Shown here one piece after another: positions 34,638 through 43,614 of a DNA stretch of 64,000 nt. Source of the stretch: Thermohalobaculum sp039821125 (GTDB lineage: Bacteria > Pseudomonadota > Alphaproteobacteria > Rhodobacterales > Rhodobacteraceae). The stretch is from positions 1 through 64,000 of the forward strand of contig JBCBOR010000001.1 of NCBI GenBank assembly GCA_039821125.1, in the 5' to 3' direction. Within the stretch, counting starts at the first letter, position 1, and each line of letters begins with the position of its first letter. The position numbers and the translations under genes were made by a program. Below the pieces are notes generated by a model. The model was not told the DNA's origin. It saw nothing but the letters and a program-made list of their open reading frames with translations, and searched no databases.

Positions 34638-35498
34638 ATGATGGCGTATTTGTTCGAGCCCTTCTCCTACGCCTACATGACCAATGCGATCTGGGTCAGC
34701 GCGCTGGTTGGCGGGGTCTGCGCGTTCCTGTCGGCCTATCTCATGCTCAAGGGCTGGTCGCTGATCGGGGACGCCCTGTCCCACTCGGTCGTCCCCGGCG
34801 TCGCAGGCGCCTACATGCTCGGGCTGCCTTTCGCGCTGGGCGCGTTTCTCTCCGGTGGTCTGGCCGCCCTTGCGATGCTCTTCATCTCGCAGCGCACGCG
34901 TCTCAAGGAAGATGCCGTGATCGGTCTCATCTTCACCGGGTTTTTCGGCTTCGGTCTCTTCCTGAACTCGCTCTCGCCGGTGCCCGTCGACATCAAGACC
35001 ATCATCTTCGGCAACATCCTGGCCATCACGCCCGAGGATACCCTGCAGGTCGTGCTGATCGGCGGGCTCTCGCTGATGCTTCTGACCGCGAAGTGGAAAG
35101 ATCTGATGGTCGCCTTTTTCGATGAGCCGCATGCGCGGTCCATCGGTCTCAATCCGGACCGCCTAAAGCTGATGTTCTTCACGCTGCTCAGCGCCTGCAC
35201 GGTCGCAGCCCTGATGACGGTCGGCGCGTTTCTCGTGATCGCCATGGTCGTCACGCCGGGTGCGACGGCCTATCTGCTGACCGACCGGTTTCCCCGGCTG
35301 CTCCTGCTATCGGTCGCCATTGGCGCAGGCACGGCAGCGCTTGGCGCTTATCTCTCCTACTTTCTGGACGGCGCGACGGGCGGTGTGATCGTCTGCCTGC
35401 AGACCGCGCTGTTCCTCTTCGCCTTTGTCTTCGCACCGAAGCACGGCCTGATCGCAGCGCGCCGCGCCGCGCCGCCAAAGCGAGATCCCGCAGCATGA
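34638..35498 (+). CDS. sitC: Manganese ABC transporter, permease 1
   Basis: ABC-3-type permease of 286 residues with about eight to nine membrane helices (ALVGGVCAFLSAYLMLKGWS, GLPFALGAFLSGGLAAL and others). The family motif is in MLKGWSLIGDALSHSVVPGVA. Two adjacent ATG codons at 34638 and 34641 are possible starts. It forms the channel with SitD. The stop overlaps the sitD ATG by four bases, giving coupled translation. Confidence 0.92.
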   Translation: MMAYLFEPFSYAYMTNAIWVSALVGGVCAFLSAYLMLKGWSLIGDALSHSVVPGVAGAYMLGLPFALGAFLSGGLAALAMLFISQRTRLKEDAVIGLIFTGFFGFGLFLNSLSPVPVDIKTIIFGNILAITPEDTLQVVLIGGLSLMLLTAKWKDLMVAFFDEPHARSIGLNPDRLKLMFFTLLSACTVAALMTVGAFLVIAMVVTPGATAYLLTDRFPRLLLLSVAIGAGTAALGAYLSYFLDGATGGVIVCLQTALFLFAFVFAPKHGLIAARRAAPPKRDPAA

Positions 35499-36343
35499 CC
35501 TGGCTGACCGATCCCCTGTCCTTCGACTTCATCCAGCAAGCCATGCTGACGACGGCGATGATCGCGGCCGCCGCGGCGGTGCTCTCATGCTTTTTGGTGC
35601 TCAAGGGCTGGTCGCTGATGGGCGATGCGATCGCCCATGCCATCCTGCCCGGTGTCGTTCTGGCCTATATCGCAGGGCTTCCCCTGATCCTTGGCGCCTT
35701 TGCGGCGGGCATGACCTGTGCTGCGGCGACGGGCTTTCTGACCGAGAACAGCCGGATCAAGCAGGACACCGTCATGGGCGTTGTGTTTGCTGGCATGTTT
35801 GGCCTTGGGATCGTGCTCTACACAGGCATCGAGACGGAACTGCACCTCGATCACATTCTCTTTGGCGATATGCTCGGGCTGGGCTGGGCTGATGTCGCCG
35901 AGGCGGGGGCAATCGCGTCGGCGGCTCTGGCCGTCACGCTGGTCCTGCGCCGCGATCTGATGCTTTTTGCCTTCGACCCTGGCCATGCGCGGGCGGCGGG
36001 CCTGCCGACAGGATTTCTACATTATGGCCTGTTGGCGGTGATCGCGCTGGTCGTGGTCGGTGCTCTGAACGCGCTGGGGCTGATCCTGGCGATCGCGCTC
36101 CTGATCGGGCCGGGTGCAATCGCACATCTGCTGACGGAGCGGTTCGATCACATGCTGGCGGTCGCGGTCGGCGTTGCGGTACTGGCGACGGTCACGGGGA
36201 TTCTGGCGAGCTTCTGGATCGACAGCGCGCCGGCTCCAACCATCGTGACGGTGATGACCGGGCTTTTCGTGCTGGTCTTCCTGTTTGCCCCGCGTCACGG
36301 CATCTTGCGCCGGAGGGTCGCCCCTGCAATGGAAGGGGACTGA
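35495..36343 (+). CDS. sitD: Manganese ABC transporter, permease 2
   Basis: Second ABC-3 permease (282 residues), homologous to SitC: FLVLKGWSLMGDAIAHAILPGV has the same motif, followed by eight or so helices and a basic C-terminus. Two permeases in one operon is the Sit arrangement; Znu systems have one. Sixteen bases separate it from the thioesterase gene, which may be on the same transcript. Confidence 0.92.
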   Translation: MTWLTDPLSFDFIQQAMLTTAMIAAAAAVLSCFLVLKGWSLMGDAIAHAILPGVVLAYIAGLPLILGAFAAGMTCAAATGFLTENSRIKQDTVMGVVFAGMFGLGIVLYTGIETELHLDHILFGDMLGLGWADVAEAGAIASAALAVTLVLRRDLMLFAFDPGHARAAGLPTGFLHYGLLAVIALVVVGALNALGLILAIALLIGPGAIAHLLTERFDHMLAVAVGVAVLATVTGILASFWIDSAPAPTIVTVMTGLFVLVFLFAPRHGILRRRVAPAMEGD

Positions 36344-36358
36344 CCGCACGAGGACCAG

Positions 36359-36736
36359 ATGACCGACGCCCCCACCGCAGAGATCACGCTCCAGACCATC
36401 GCCATGCCTGCGGATGCCAACGCCAACGGTGACATCTTTGGCGGCTGGCTGATGGCCCAGATGGATCTGGGCGCTTCGGTCTTGGCCCGGCGGCGCGCGC
36501 GCGGACGGGTGGCCACGGTGGCGGTCGATGCCATGCAGTTCCTGAAGCCGGTGAAGATCGGCGATGTCGTCTCGCTGCACTCGGAGATGGAGCGTGAGGG
36601 CCGCAGTTCGATGCGCATTGCGGTCGAGGTCTGGGTGACGCGCATGCCCGCAGCGGATCATCTGAAGGTGACCGAGGCGGTGTTCACCTTCGTGGCGATC
36701 GACGAGCAGGGGCAGTCGCGCCCCCTGCCGGAGTAA
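36359..36736 (+). CDS. Acyl-CoA thioesterase, YciA-like hotdog protein
   Basis: 125 residues: MPADANANGDIFGGWLMAQMDLGA is the hotdog-fold catalytic region (Asn/Asp near the N-terminus) of the BFIT/YciA class, followed by VDAMQFLKPVKIGDVV. It hydrolyses acyl-CoA esters, probably to control free CoA and short/medium acyl pools. A stem/G-tract element follows directly on the stop codon. Confidence 0.9.
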   Translation: MTDAPTAEITLQTIAMPADANANGDIFGGWLMAQMDLGASVLARRRARGRVATVAVDAMQFLKPVKIGDVVSLHSEMEREGRSSMRIAVEVWVTRMPAADHLKVTEAVFTFVAIDEQGQSRPLPE

Positions 36737-36813
36737 CGCCCGCCCCGTGCTCCCTGTCAGCGCCGCGGCGGCCTTTGCGCCGTGCAAGCCCACCCACCCG
36801 CACGCGGCGGGCG
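36737..36813 (-). repeat. Stem/G-tract element 6 (after the thioesterase gene)
   Basis: Arms 36737-36750 and 36800-36813 pair at 13 of 14 positions; the stem begins at the base after the TAA stop. The minus strand reads CGTGCGGGTGGGTGGGC and GACAGGGAGCACG, nearly the same core as element 1 although the outer stems differ completely. Confidence 0.85.
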
Positions 36814-36834
36814 GCTTGACTCGGACATCAATAA

Positions 36835-36849
36835 GAACAAATTAGGAAC
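36835..36849. promoter_or_regulatory. LexA (SOS) box of imuB
   Basis: GAAC-AAATTAG-GAAC matches the alphaproteobacterial SOS box GAAC-N7-GAAC exactly and lies 30 bases before the imuB ATG. Expression should be induced by DNA damage. Confidence 0.85.
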
Positions 36850-36878
36850 ATTCGTGTTGCGTATGGGCCGGAGCCGCC

Positions 36879-38378
36879 ATGCCCCGCCGGATCATTGCCA
36901 TTGCCCTGCCCTGGCTGCTGGCCGAGCACAGGCTGCGGGCCGAAGGGCAGGTGGGTCTTGCAACCCCTTTCGCCGTGGTGTCACAGGCAGGCGGTGCGCT
37001 GCGCCTTGCGGGCGTGAACGCCGCCGCGGGCGCAGCGGGCCTGAGCCCGGGCATGGCTCTGCCAGATGCACGGGCGATCTGCCCCGATCTGCTGACCCGC
37101 ACGGATGTGCCGGAGCGCCGCGCGGTGTTCCTGGCAGCGCTGACGCGGTGGGCCGAGCGGTTCTCGCCCCTGGTCGGGACAGACCGAGCCGACGCGCTGG
37201 TGCTGGACGCGACAGGGGCTGCGCATCTGTTCGGGGGCGAGAGCGCGATGCTGGCCGCTTTGACCGAAGCGCTGGCGGGACATGGGCTGACAGCCCGGGC
37301 CGCGATGGCGGACACCAAGGGGGCGGCCTGGGCGTTGGCGCATCATGGCACCGCCGGGACCGTGGCGCCGCCCGGGCGCACCCGGCAGGCCATCGGGGAC
37401 CTGCCGGTGACGGCGTTGCGGCTGGAGGCGGACACGGCAGACGCCCTCGCCCGGGTTGGCCTGACCACGATCGAGCCGCTGACCCGGATGCCCCGCGGCG
37501 GGCTGGCTCGCCGGTTCGGACTGGACGCGATGCGGCGGCTCGATCAGGCGCTGGGGGCAGAACCAGAGCCGGTGGCGCCCGACCGCCCGCTGCCTGCCTT
37601 TGCAGCCCGGATGACCCTGCCCGAACCCATCGGCCTGGTCGATGACGTGATGGCCGGGCTGGACCGGCTGCTCGAGCGGCTCTGTGTCCGGCTGGCCGAA
37701 CACCATATGGGTGCGCGCCGCCTGGTGCTGACCGTGCGCCGCGTCGACGGGGCCGCCCAGCGCGCCGAGATCGGCCTCGCTCAGCCCGGCCGCGATCCGA
37801 TGCGCCTGCGTGCACTGTTTGAGCCCAAGGTCGCCGGGATCGAGGCGGGCTTCGGCATCGACGCCCTGCGCCTGGCCGCCCCTGATGTCGAGACCCTGCG
37901 CCCGGCGCAACTCACGCAAGCCCATCGGGAGACCGAGGCCGCGCGCCTCGCCGATCTCGTCTCCCGCCTCGGCAACCGCGTGGGGTTCGAGCGGGTCACC
38001 CGTCTCCTGCCCGCCGAGAGCCACATCCCCGAGCGTGCCCAGACCCATGCCACCGCAGCGCATTCGGATCCCGGTGACTGGCGTGGCATCACCGCCCTGC
38101 GCCCGCCGCGTCCGATCACGCTCTTCCGGCCCGAGCCTGTCACCGCCCCTCCGGGCCCGCCACCGCAGCAGTTCACATGGCGCGGGCAACGCCTGACCAC
38201 CCGGACCGCCCTGGGTCCCGAGCGGCTCGCGCCGGAGTGGTGGTGGGACGATCCGGACTGGCGCGCAGGCCCGCGCGACTACTGGCGCATCGCGACCCGG
38301 GAAGGGCCCCGCCTCTGGCTCTTCCAGACACCGGCCGCACCGCGCCCGGCCTGGTATGCGCACGGGACCTTCGCCTGA
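36879..38378 (+). CDS. imuB: ImuB, inactive Y-family polymerase subunit of the mutasome
   Basis: 499 residues of the DinB/UmuC fold: LPWLLAEHRL in place of the usual catalytic Asp motif, GLSPGMALPDARAICP, and LVLDATGAAHLFGGE. The C-terminus has LFRPEPV and the terminal DUF6504-like DYWRIATREG. ImuB lacks polymerase residues and links DnaE2 to the clamp in SOS mutagenesis. GGAG lies five bases before ATG 36879. ImuA, normally just upstream, is absent; 142 bases separate ImuB from the thioesterase gene. Confidence 0.9.
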   Translation: MPRRIIAIALPWLLAEHRLRAEGQVGLATPFAVVSQAGGALRLAGVNAAAGAAGLSPGMALPDARAICPDLLTRTDVPERRAVFLAALTRWAERFSPLVGTDRADALVLDATGAAHLFGGESAMLAALTEALAGHGLTARAAMADTKGAAWALAHHGTAGTVAPPGRTRQAIGDLPVTALRLEADTADALARVGLTTIEPLTRMPRGGLARRFGLDAMRRLDQALGAEPEPVAPDRPLPAFAARMTLPEPIGLVDDVMAGLDRLLERLCVRLAEHHMGARRLVLTVRRVDGAAQRAEIGLAQPGRDPMRLRALFEPKVAGIEAGFGIDALRLAAPDVETLRPAQLTQAHRETEAARLADLVSRLGNRVGFERVTRLLPAESHIPERAQTHATAAHSDPGDWRGITALRPPRPITLFRPEPVTAPPGPPPQQFTWRGQRLTTRTALGPERLAPEWWWDDPDWRAGPRDYWRIATREGPRLWLFQTPAAPRPAWYAHGTFA

Positions 38379-38437
38379 GCCTCTCCCCCGGCGCCCGGGC
38401 CCGTGCTACGCTGCGCCGACACGCAACGAGACTGCCC

Positions 38438-40213
38438 ATGCCGCGCCCGCACAAACTCACCCGCCGCACTCTGCCCGCGCGTCCGGAGGCACCGGACCCG
38501 AAGGCACAGCTCGCGCACATCGCCGAGTTGTCGCGCAATGCGCGCACCACCTGGTTCGGCCTACTCGGCCTCCTGGCCTTTGTCGGGATCACGCTGCTCG
38601 GCCACGCGGACGCGGCCTTCTTCGCCAAGGGGGCCGCCACCAGGCTGCCGCTGGTCGGCATCACCGTCCCCGTCGAGGCGTTCTTCGCCACGGCGCCCGT
38701 GCTGGTCGCCGCGGTGTACGCCTACCTGCACCTCTATCTCATGACGCTGTGGGACGCGCTGGCCGAGGCCGAACCGCGCGTCGACGGCAAACCGCTGACC
38801 GAGCGGGTCTATCCCTGGCTCCTCTCCTACGCCGCGCTCTGGTATCGCAATCTCCGGCGGCAGGACAGCTCCGCCGCCCCCCGCGCCCTCGGCTTGGTGG
38901 TGGTTGCCGTCTCCGTCTTCCTCGGTTGGGTGCTCGGGATCATCGTGATGGCCGGGCTCTGGATCCGGTCGATGCCCGCCCATGACGAGCTTCTCACCCT
39001 CTGGATCGGTGTCTGCCTCTGGTTCGCCGTCCAGGTCGGATGGACCGGCTTCATGACAGCCCGCGCCCGCATGGCCGGCGCGTGGCGCGAGACCGTCGCC
39101 GCCGCCCACTGGTCCCGCCGTGTGTTTGGTCTCGCCTTCGCCGCCCTCCTCGGGGTCCTCTCGTGGGAGACGACCGAGGGCGGGCTGATCCCCCATGAAA
39201 GCTGGCACCTCCAGCCGGTCTTCATCGCCCATGTCAACGATGGCTCGGGAGCGGACCTGCCGCCGCTCCTCGTTCCCGCCAATCTGCGCGAGGCAGAACT
39301 CACCCCGCGCCCGAAAGACTGGAAACCGTTCGAGCTCTGGCTGAGGGACCTGCGCCGGTCGCGCAGGATCAACGACCCCGAGCAGGATCCGCTGATCCCC
39401 ACCCGCGAGGAGATGGACCGCTGGGCCCTCGTGATCGAGGCTCTCGATGCGCCGGACCTCCAGGGCCGCGACCTGCGCGGCGCGCAGGCTGCCTTCGCCT
39501 TCTGGCCGGGCGTCGATCTCAGGCGGGCACGCGCCGATGGGGCGGATCTGCGCTATGCCCATATGGAGGGCGCACGGCTTGGCACCGCCCTGCTGCGCGG
39601 GGCACACCTCATCAACGCGCATCTGCCCGGCGCAACACTCTGGAGCACCGAACTCTCAGGCGCAAACCTCAGCGGCGCGCACTTGCAAGGCGCCAATCTC
39701 GAGTTTGCCCGGCTGCGCGGCGCGGGCATGGGCGGCGTGCGCCTGCATGGTGCGTTCCTCAGCCAGGCCATCGCAAAAGGCGCCCATCTCGGAGCTGCCC
39801 AGATGCAGGGCGCCGACCTGATGGGCATGGATCTTGTCGGCGCGAACCTGCAGGATGCGACCCTGTCGATGGCCTCGTGCAAGCTCACGAGACTCGATGG
39901 CGCATTGGTGCCGGACACGGATCTCTCCTGCACCGGGCTCGAGGCCTACCAGGTTCAAATGGCGGTCGGCACGGCGAAAACCCGCCTGCCAGGCATCCTC
40001 AAGGTGCGGTCCTGTCTGCCACCAGACTCGACCTGGGTGCAAAAGGCCCGCGCCGAAATCGATGCCGCCATCGACTACCACCCGGCGCGAAACCCCCACT
40101 TCCGTCCGACCCGCGCCTCCATACGCAAGGCAGTCTTCTGTTTTGACGGCGAGGCCCCGCAATGGGTCGGGCGCCGCCCGGACCGGAACCCCGACTTCCG
40201 GAGCGGACGCTAA
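38438..40213 (+). CDS. Pentapeptide-repeat membrane protein between imuB and dnaE2
   Basis: The start at ATG 38438 (MPRPHKLTRR) gives 591 residues. The N-terminal half has about five membrane helices (near 39-56, 72-100, 146-170, 180-200, 222-238). From about 345 to 500 the sequence becomes pentapeptide-like, A(D/N)LXX: for example GADLRYAHMEGARLGTALLR and GANLSGAHLQGANLEFA, forming a right-handed beta-helix. A region with WHLQPVFIAHVNDG lies between. No enzyme motif is seen. It is inserted in the SOS locus 59 bases after imuB. Pentapeptide proteins can mimic DNA, but a membrane-anchored role is equally possible. Confidence 0.78.
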   Translation: MPRPHKLTRRTLPARPEAPDPKAQLAHIAELSRNARTTWFGLLGLLAFVGITLLGHADAAFFAKGAATRLPLVGITVPVEAFFATAPVLVAAVYAYLHLYLMTLWDALAEAEPRVDGKPLTERVYPWLLSYAALWYRNLRRQDSSAAPRALGLVVVAVSVFLGWVLGIIVMAGLWIRSMPAHDELLTLWIGVCLWFAVQVGWTGFMTARARMAGAWRETVAAAHWSRRVFGLAFAALLGVLSWETTEGGLIPHESWHLQPVFIAHVNDGSGADLPPLLVPANLREAELTPRPKDWKPFELWLRDLRRSRRINDPEQDPLIPTREEMDRWALVIEALDAPDLQGRDLRGAQAAFAFWPGVDLRRARADGADLRYAHMEGARLGTALLRGAHLINAHLPGATLWSTELSGANLSGAHLQGANLEFARLRGAGMGGVRLHGAFLSQAIAKGAHLGAAQMQGADLMGMDLVGANLQDATLSMASCKLTRLDGALVPDTDLSCTGLEAYQVQMAVGTAKTRLPGILKVRSCLPPDSTWVQKARAEIDAAIDYHPARNPHFRPTRASIRKAVFCFDGEAPQWVGRRPDRNPDFRSGR

Positions 40214-40227
40214 AGCATCGCCCCACC

Positions 40228-40250
40228 CCTTCATCTTGCCAGAAGTACCT
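40228..40250 (+). repeat. Short dispersed 3' motif, copy 1
   Basis: CTTCATCTTGCCAGAAGTACC, 15 bases after the pentapeptide-gene stop. A close copy lies at 48093-48115. I recall the form CTTCATCTTGCC..AAATACC as frequent downstream of Rhodobacteraceae genes; the function is unknown to me. Confidence 0.5.
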
Positions 40251-40290
40251 GACCGGGGCCGCGGCCAACGCGCCGGTGTCCGGTTTCGCG

Positions 40291-40367
40291 TACATACACC
40301 TGCCATACGCGAGCCATACGCCTGCGGGACAGGAGCCATACAGGTGCCATACGCTTGCCATATGGTG
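40291..40367 (+). repeat. 11-bp iteron array before dnaE2
   Basis: Units with consensus GCCATACG-NNN begin at 40302, 40313, 40335, 40346 and 40357, and degenerate units fit the phases 40291 and 40324. The period of 11 places the repeats on one DNA face and is not a multiple of three, so this is not coding. The array ends about 45 bases before the dnaE2 SOS box and suggests a cooperative regulator site. Confidence 0.6.
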
Positions 40368-40411
40368 GAAATCCCAGCCCCAATCCGGCCCTTGCCCGAC
40401 TCGATGCACGA

Positions 40412-40426
40412 GAACATATATAGAAC
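40412..40426. promoter_or_regulatory. LexA (SOS) box of dnaE2
   Basis: GAAC-ATATATA-GAAC, an exact SOS box, ends three bases before the dnaE2 ATG and covers the place of a ribosome site. LexA here would block transcription at or just after the start. Confidence 0.85.
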
Positions 40427-40429
40427 ATT

Positions 40430-43408
40430 ATGAGCGCGGTCGAACTTGGCACCACCACGAACTTCACCTTCCTCACCGGGGCCAGCCACCCGGAGGAGAT
40501 GGTGGAGCGCGCCGCGGAACTCGGGCTCTCGGCGATCGCGATCACCGACCGGAACTCGCTGGCGGGCGTCGTGCGCGCCCATGTCCGCCTGCGCGAACTT
40601 CGCCGTGAGAAAACGCAGGTAAAGCCCCGGAATATCACGGGATCCGACGTACGCGAGCATGCCGCAAAGATCCGCTCCCAGCACCGCATCGACCCGTCTT
40701 CGCGCCTGCCGGAGGCCGAGGTGCAAAAGCGGTTTTCTCAGGCCGAGCCGGTCCCGCAGCAGGTCGAACCCGCCAGCTATCAGACACTCCCCAAGCTCAT
40801 CATCGGCGCGCGCCTGACCCTCACCGACACCCCCGTCGAGTTCACCGCGCTGGTCCCCGACCGTACCGCCTATGGCCGGCTCTGCCACCTGCTCACAACA
40901 GGCAAACGCCGGGCCGAAAAAGGCGAGTGTCTTCTGACACTTGACGACCTTTCCACCGGGACGGACGGCCTCGTTCTCATCGCCCATCTCCCCGACCCGC
41001 TGACCACGCCGCCCCCCGCACACACATCGCCCTCCGGCGCGAGTGGGACGACGTCACTTGCGGCAACGTTAACGCGCCGCCTGGGCCAAAAAATCCACCT
41101 CGCGCTCAGTCCGGAATACGATGGGCGCGACAGTGAAAGATTCTCTCAACTCTCTGAAACATCGAGAGAAACAGGGCTTCCATTGACCGCGATCACCACG
41201 CCGCTGCTGCACCGGGGCAACCGGCGCCAACTCGCCGATATCCTCACCTGCATCCGCGAGGGTTGCACGGTCGAGACCCTTGGGACCCGCGCCCTGCCCA
41301 ACGCCGAACGCCGCCTGCGCAGTCCGGAGGAACTCGCCCGGATCTACCGTGACCACCCAGGCGCGATCGAAAATTCCATCGCAATTTCAGAACGTTGCGC
41401 CTTTTCTCTCGATGAACTCCGATACGAGTACCCCGACGAAGGCCGCGGCGAGACCCCGCAGGACCGGCTCGCCCGCCTCGCCGCCGAAGGTCTCACCTGG
41501 CGCTACCCGGACGGGATTCCCCAGCGATCCCAGGATCTTGTGAACCGCGAGCTTGCCCTGATCGGCAAGCTGAACTATGCGCCCTATTTCCTGACCGTGC
41601 ACGACATCGTCGCCTTCGCCCGATCCCAGGGCATCCTCTGCCAGGGCCGGGGAAGCGCCGCAAATTCAACGGTTTGCTATGCGCTAGGGATCACCGAGAT
41701 CGCGCCCGACACGATCTCGATGGTGTTCGAGCGCTTCGTGTCCGAGGCCCGCGACGAGCCGCCCGACATCGATGTCGACTTCGAGCACGAACGCCGCGAG
41801 GAGGTCATTCAGCATATATATCAACGCTATGGCCGCGAACGCGCAGGTCTGACCGCAACGGTGATCCACTTCCGATCCCGCGCCGCCATCCGCGAGGTCG
41901 GCAAGGCCATGGGGCTGACGGCGGACGTGACCTCGGCGCTCGCGGGTCAGATCTGGGGCTGGTCGCGCGAGGCGATCCGCGACGAGCGCCTGCGCGAGAT
42001 CGGCCTCGACCCGAATGACCGCCGCCTCGCGCAAACCCTTGCACTGGTGGAACAAATCATCGGCTTCCCGCGCCATCTCTCCCAGCATGTCGGCGGCTTT
42101 GTGATCACCGCGGGCCGCCTGGACGAGCTCTGCCCGATCGAGAACGCGGCGATGGAGGACCGCACCGTCATCGAGTGGGACAAGGACGATATCGACGCGC
42201 TGGGGATCCTGAAGGTCGACGTCCTCGCGCTTGGCATGTTGACCTGCGTGCGCAAGGCGTTCGACCTGATCGCCCAGCATATCGGCACGCGCTATACGCT
42301 CGCGACCCTGCCGCCGGAATGCCCCGAGGTCTACGACATGCTCTGCGCCGCCGACAGCGTCGGGGTCTTCCAGGTGGAAAGCCGCGCGCAAATGAACTTC
42401 CTGCCGCGCATGCGCCCGCGCAATTTCTATGACCTTGTGATCGAGGTCGCGATCATCCGCCCCGGCCCGATCCAGGGCGACATGGTCCACCCCTACATCC
42501 GGCGGCGCAACGGGGAGGAGCCGGTGAGCTTCCCCTCGGACGAGCTTGGCGAAGTGCTGGGCAAGACCCTCGGCGTGCCGCTCTTTCAGGAACAGGCCAT
42601 GCGCATCGCCATCGTCGCGGCTGGCTTCACCCCAGACGAGGCGGACCGGTTGCGCCGCTCGCTCGCCACCTTCCGCAAGACCGGCACCATCAGTTCTTTC
42701 CGCGAGCGGTTCATCGGCGGGATGCTGGAACGCGGCTATGACCACGACTTCGCCGAGCGGTGTTTCTCTCAGATCGAGGGGTTTGGCGAGTACGGCTTCC
42801 CTGAAAGCCACGCGGCGTCATTTGCCCTGCTCGTCTACGCCTCAGCCTGGCTGAAATGCCACCACCCGGCGGTGTTTGCCTGTGCACTCCTGAACGCGCA
42901 GCCCATGGGGTTTTACGCGCCCGCCCAGATCGTCCGCGATGCGCGCGAGCACGGGGTCGTGGTGCGCCCGGTCTGCGTGAACGCAAGCTATTGGGACAAC
43001 ACGCTGGAGGCGGACGGGCGCGGCGGCCTCGCCCTGCGTCTCGGATTTCGCCAGATCAAGGGCCTGAAGGAGGAGGACGGCCAGTGGATCGCCGCGGCTC
43101 GTGGCAACGGCTATCCGGATATCGAGAGCCTGTGGCGCCGGGCCGGGATTACGCGCCGGGCGGTCGAAAAACTGGCCGAGGCGGATGCCTTCAGCGCCTC
43201 GGGCATCGCCCGGCGGTCGGCACTTTGGGAGACGCGGGCCTTGTCAGGCGATGCCCCCCTGCCCTTGTTCACCGATGGGGAGGGGCTCGATGAGGCCGAG
43301 CCTGCCCTGCCCGCGCCGACCCTGGGCGAGGAGGTGGTCGAGGATTATCGCGCGCTTCGCCTGTCGCTGAAGGCGCATCCGGTTGCGATCCTGCGATCTG
43401 CGCTTTAG
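40430..43408 (+). CDS. dnaE2: Error-prone DNA polymerase DnaE2, C-terminally shortened
   Basis: 992 residues; usual DnaE2 is about 1,050 or more. An N-terminal PHP domain (TTNFTFLTGASHPEEMVERA, AITDRNSLAG), an extra 60-residue insert before LIIGARL, and the C-family polymerase core follow. Asp446 and Asp448 in PPDIDVDF and the Asp in GILKVDVLALGM are catalytic candidates, then the fingers and HhH region. The frame ends at LKAHPVAILRSAL, so the C-terminal OB-fold (normally AGLVLVRQRPGTAKG...) is missing and no remnant is visible in any frame downstream. SOS-controlled translesion polymerase; the core looks functional. Confidence 0.9.
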   Translation: MSAVELGTTTNFTFLTGASHPEEMVERAAELGLSAIAITDRNSLAGVVRAHVRLRELRREKTQVKPRNITGSDVREHAAKIRSQHRIDPSSRLPEAEVQKRFSQAEPVPQQVEPASYQTLPKLIIGARLTLTDTPVEFTALVPDRTAYGRLCHLLTTGKRRAEKGECLLTLDDLSTGTDGLVLIAHLPDPLTTPPPAHTSPSGASGTTSLAATLTRRLGQKIHLALSPEYDGRDSERFSQLSETSRETGLPLTAITTPLLHRGNRRQLADILTCIREGCTVETLGTRALPNAERRLRSPEELARIYRDHPGAIENSIAISERCAFSLDELRYEYPDEGRGETPQDRLARLAAEGLTWRYPDGIPQRSQDLVNRELALIGKLNYAPYFLTVHDIVAFARSQGILCQGRGSAANSTVCYALGITEIAPDTISMVFERFVSEARDEPPDIDVDFEHERREEVIQHIYQRYGRERAGLTATVIHFRSRAAIREVGKAMGLTADVTSALAGQIWGWSREAIRDERLREIGLDPNDRRLAQTLALVEQIIGFPRHLSQHVGGFVITAGRLDELCPIENAAMEDRTVIEWDKDDIDALGILKVDVLALGMLTCVRKAFDLIAQHIGTRYTLATLPPECPEVYDMLCAADSVGVFQVESRAQMNFLPRMRPRNFYDLVIEVAIIRPGPIQGDMVHPYIRRRNGEEPVSFPSDELGEVLGKTLGVPLFQEQAMRIAIVAAGFTPDEADRLRRSLATFRKTGTISSFRERFIGGMLERGYDHDFAERCFSQIEGFGEYGFPESHAASFALLVYASAWLKCHHPAVFACALLNAQPMGFYAPAQIVRDAREHGVVVRPVCVNASYWDNTLEADGRGGLALRLGFRQIKGLKEEDGQWIAAARGNGYPDIESLWRRAGITRRAVEKLAEADAFSASGIARRSALWETRALSGDAPLPLFTDGEGLDEAEPALPAPTLGEEVVEDYRALRLSLKAHPVAILRSAL

Positions 43409-43614
43409 TCGCGCCTGCCCGGTCCGGGACCCTGGGACAGTTCAGGCACAATCTCGGCCCTGCCGCCGCAGCCCATGCGATGTGCAGAGCACAGTTACCT
43501 GCCGTCAACCAGAATCGCAGCCAGGATGAAAAGAGGTTGGGAGGGGACTGCGCCGCTGCAAAAAAGCTGCAGGGCGCAGGGACAATCCTTGTGCCGTGCC
43601 GCCCCGTAAGCGCG
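43409..43614. other. Intergenic stretch with a hairpin
   Basis: An imperfect stem, CTGCGCC with GGCGCAG (43548-43579), with TGCA repeats inside and an A-rich loop. It resembles neither a terminator with U-run nor a riboswitch I know. Confidence 0.35.

Noticed and set aside
31916..36343. Reading the metal locus as zur-znuABC
   Set aside because: Two permeases, a Glu in the third metal position of the binding protein, no His-rich loop and a Mur-type operator favour mur-sitABCD.
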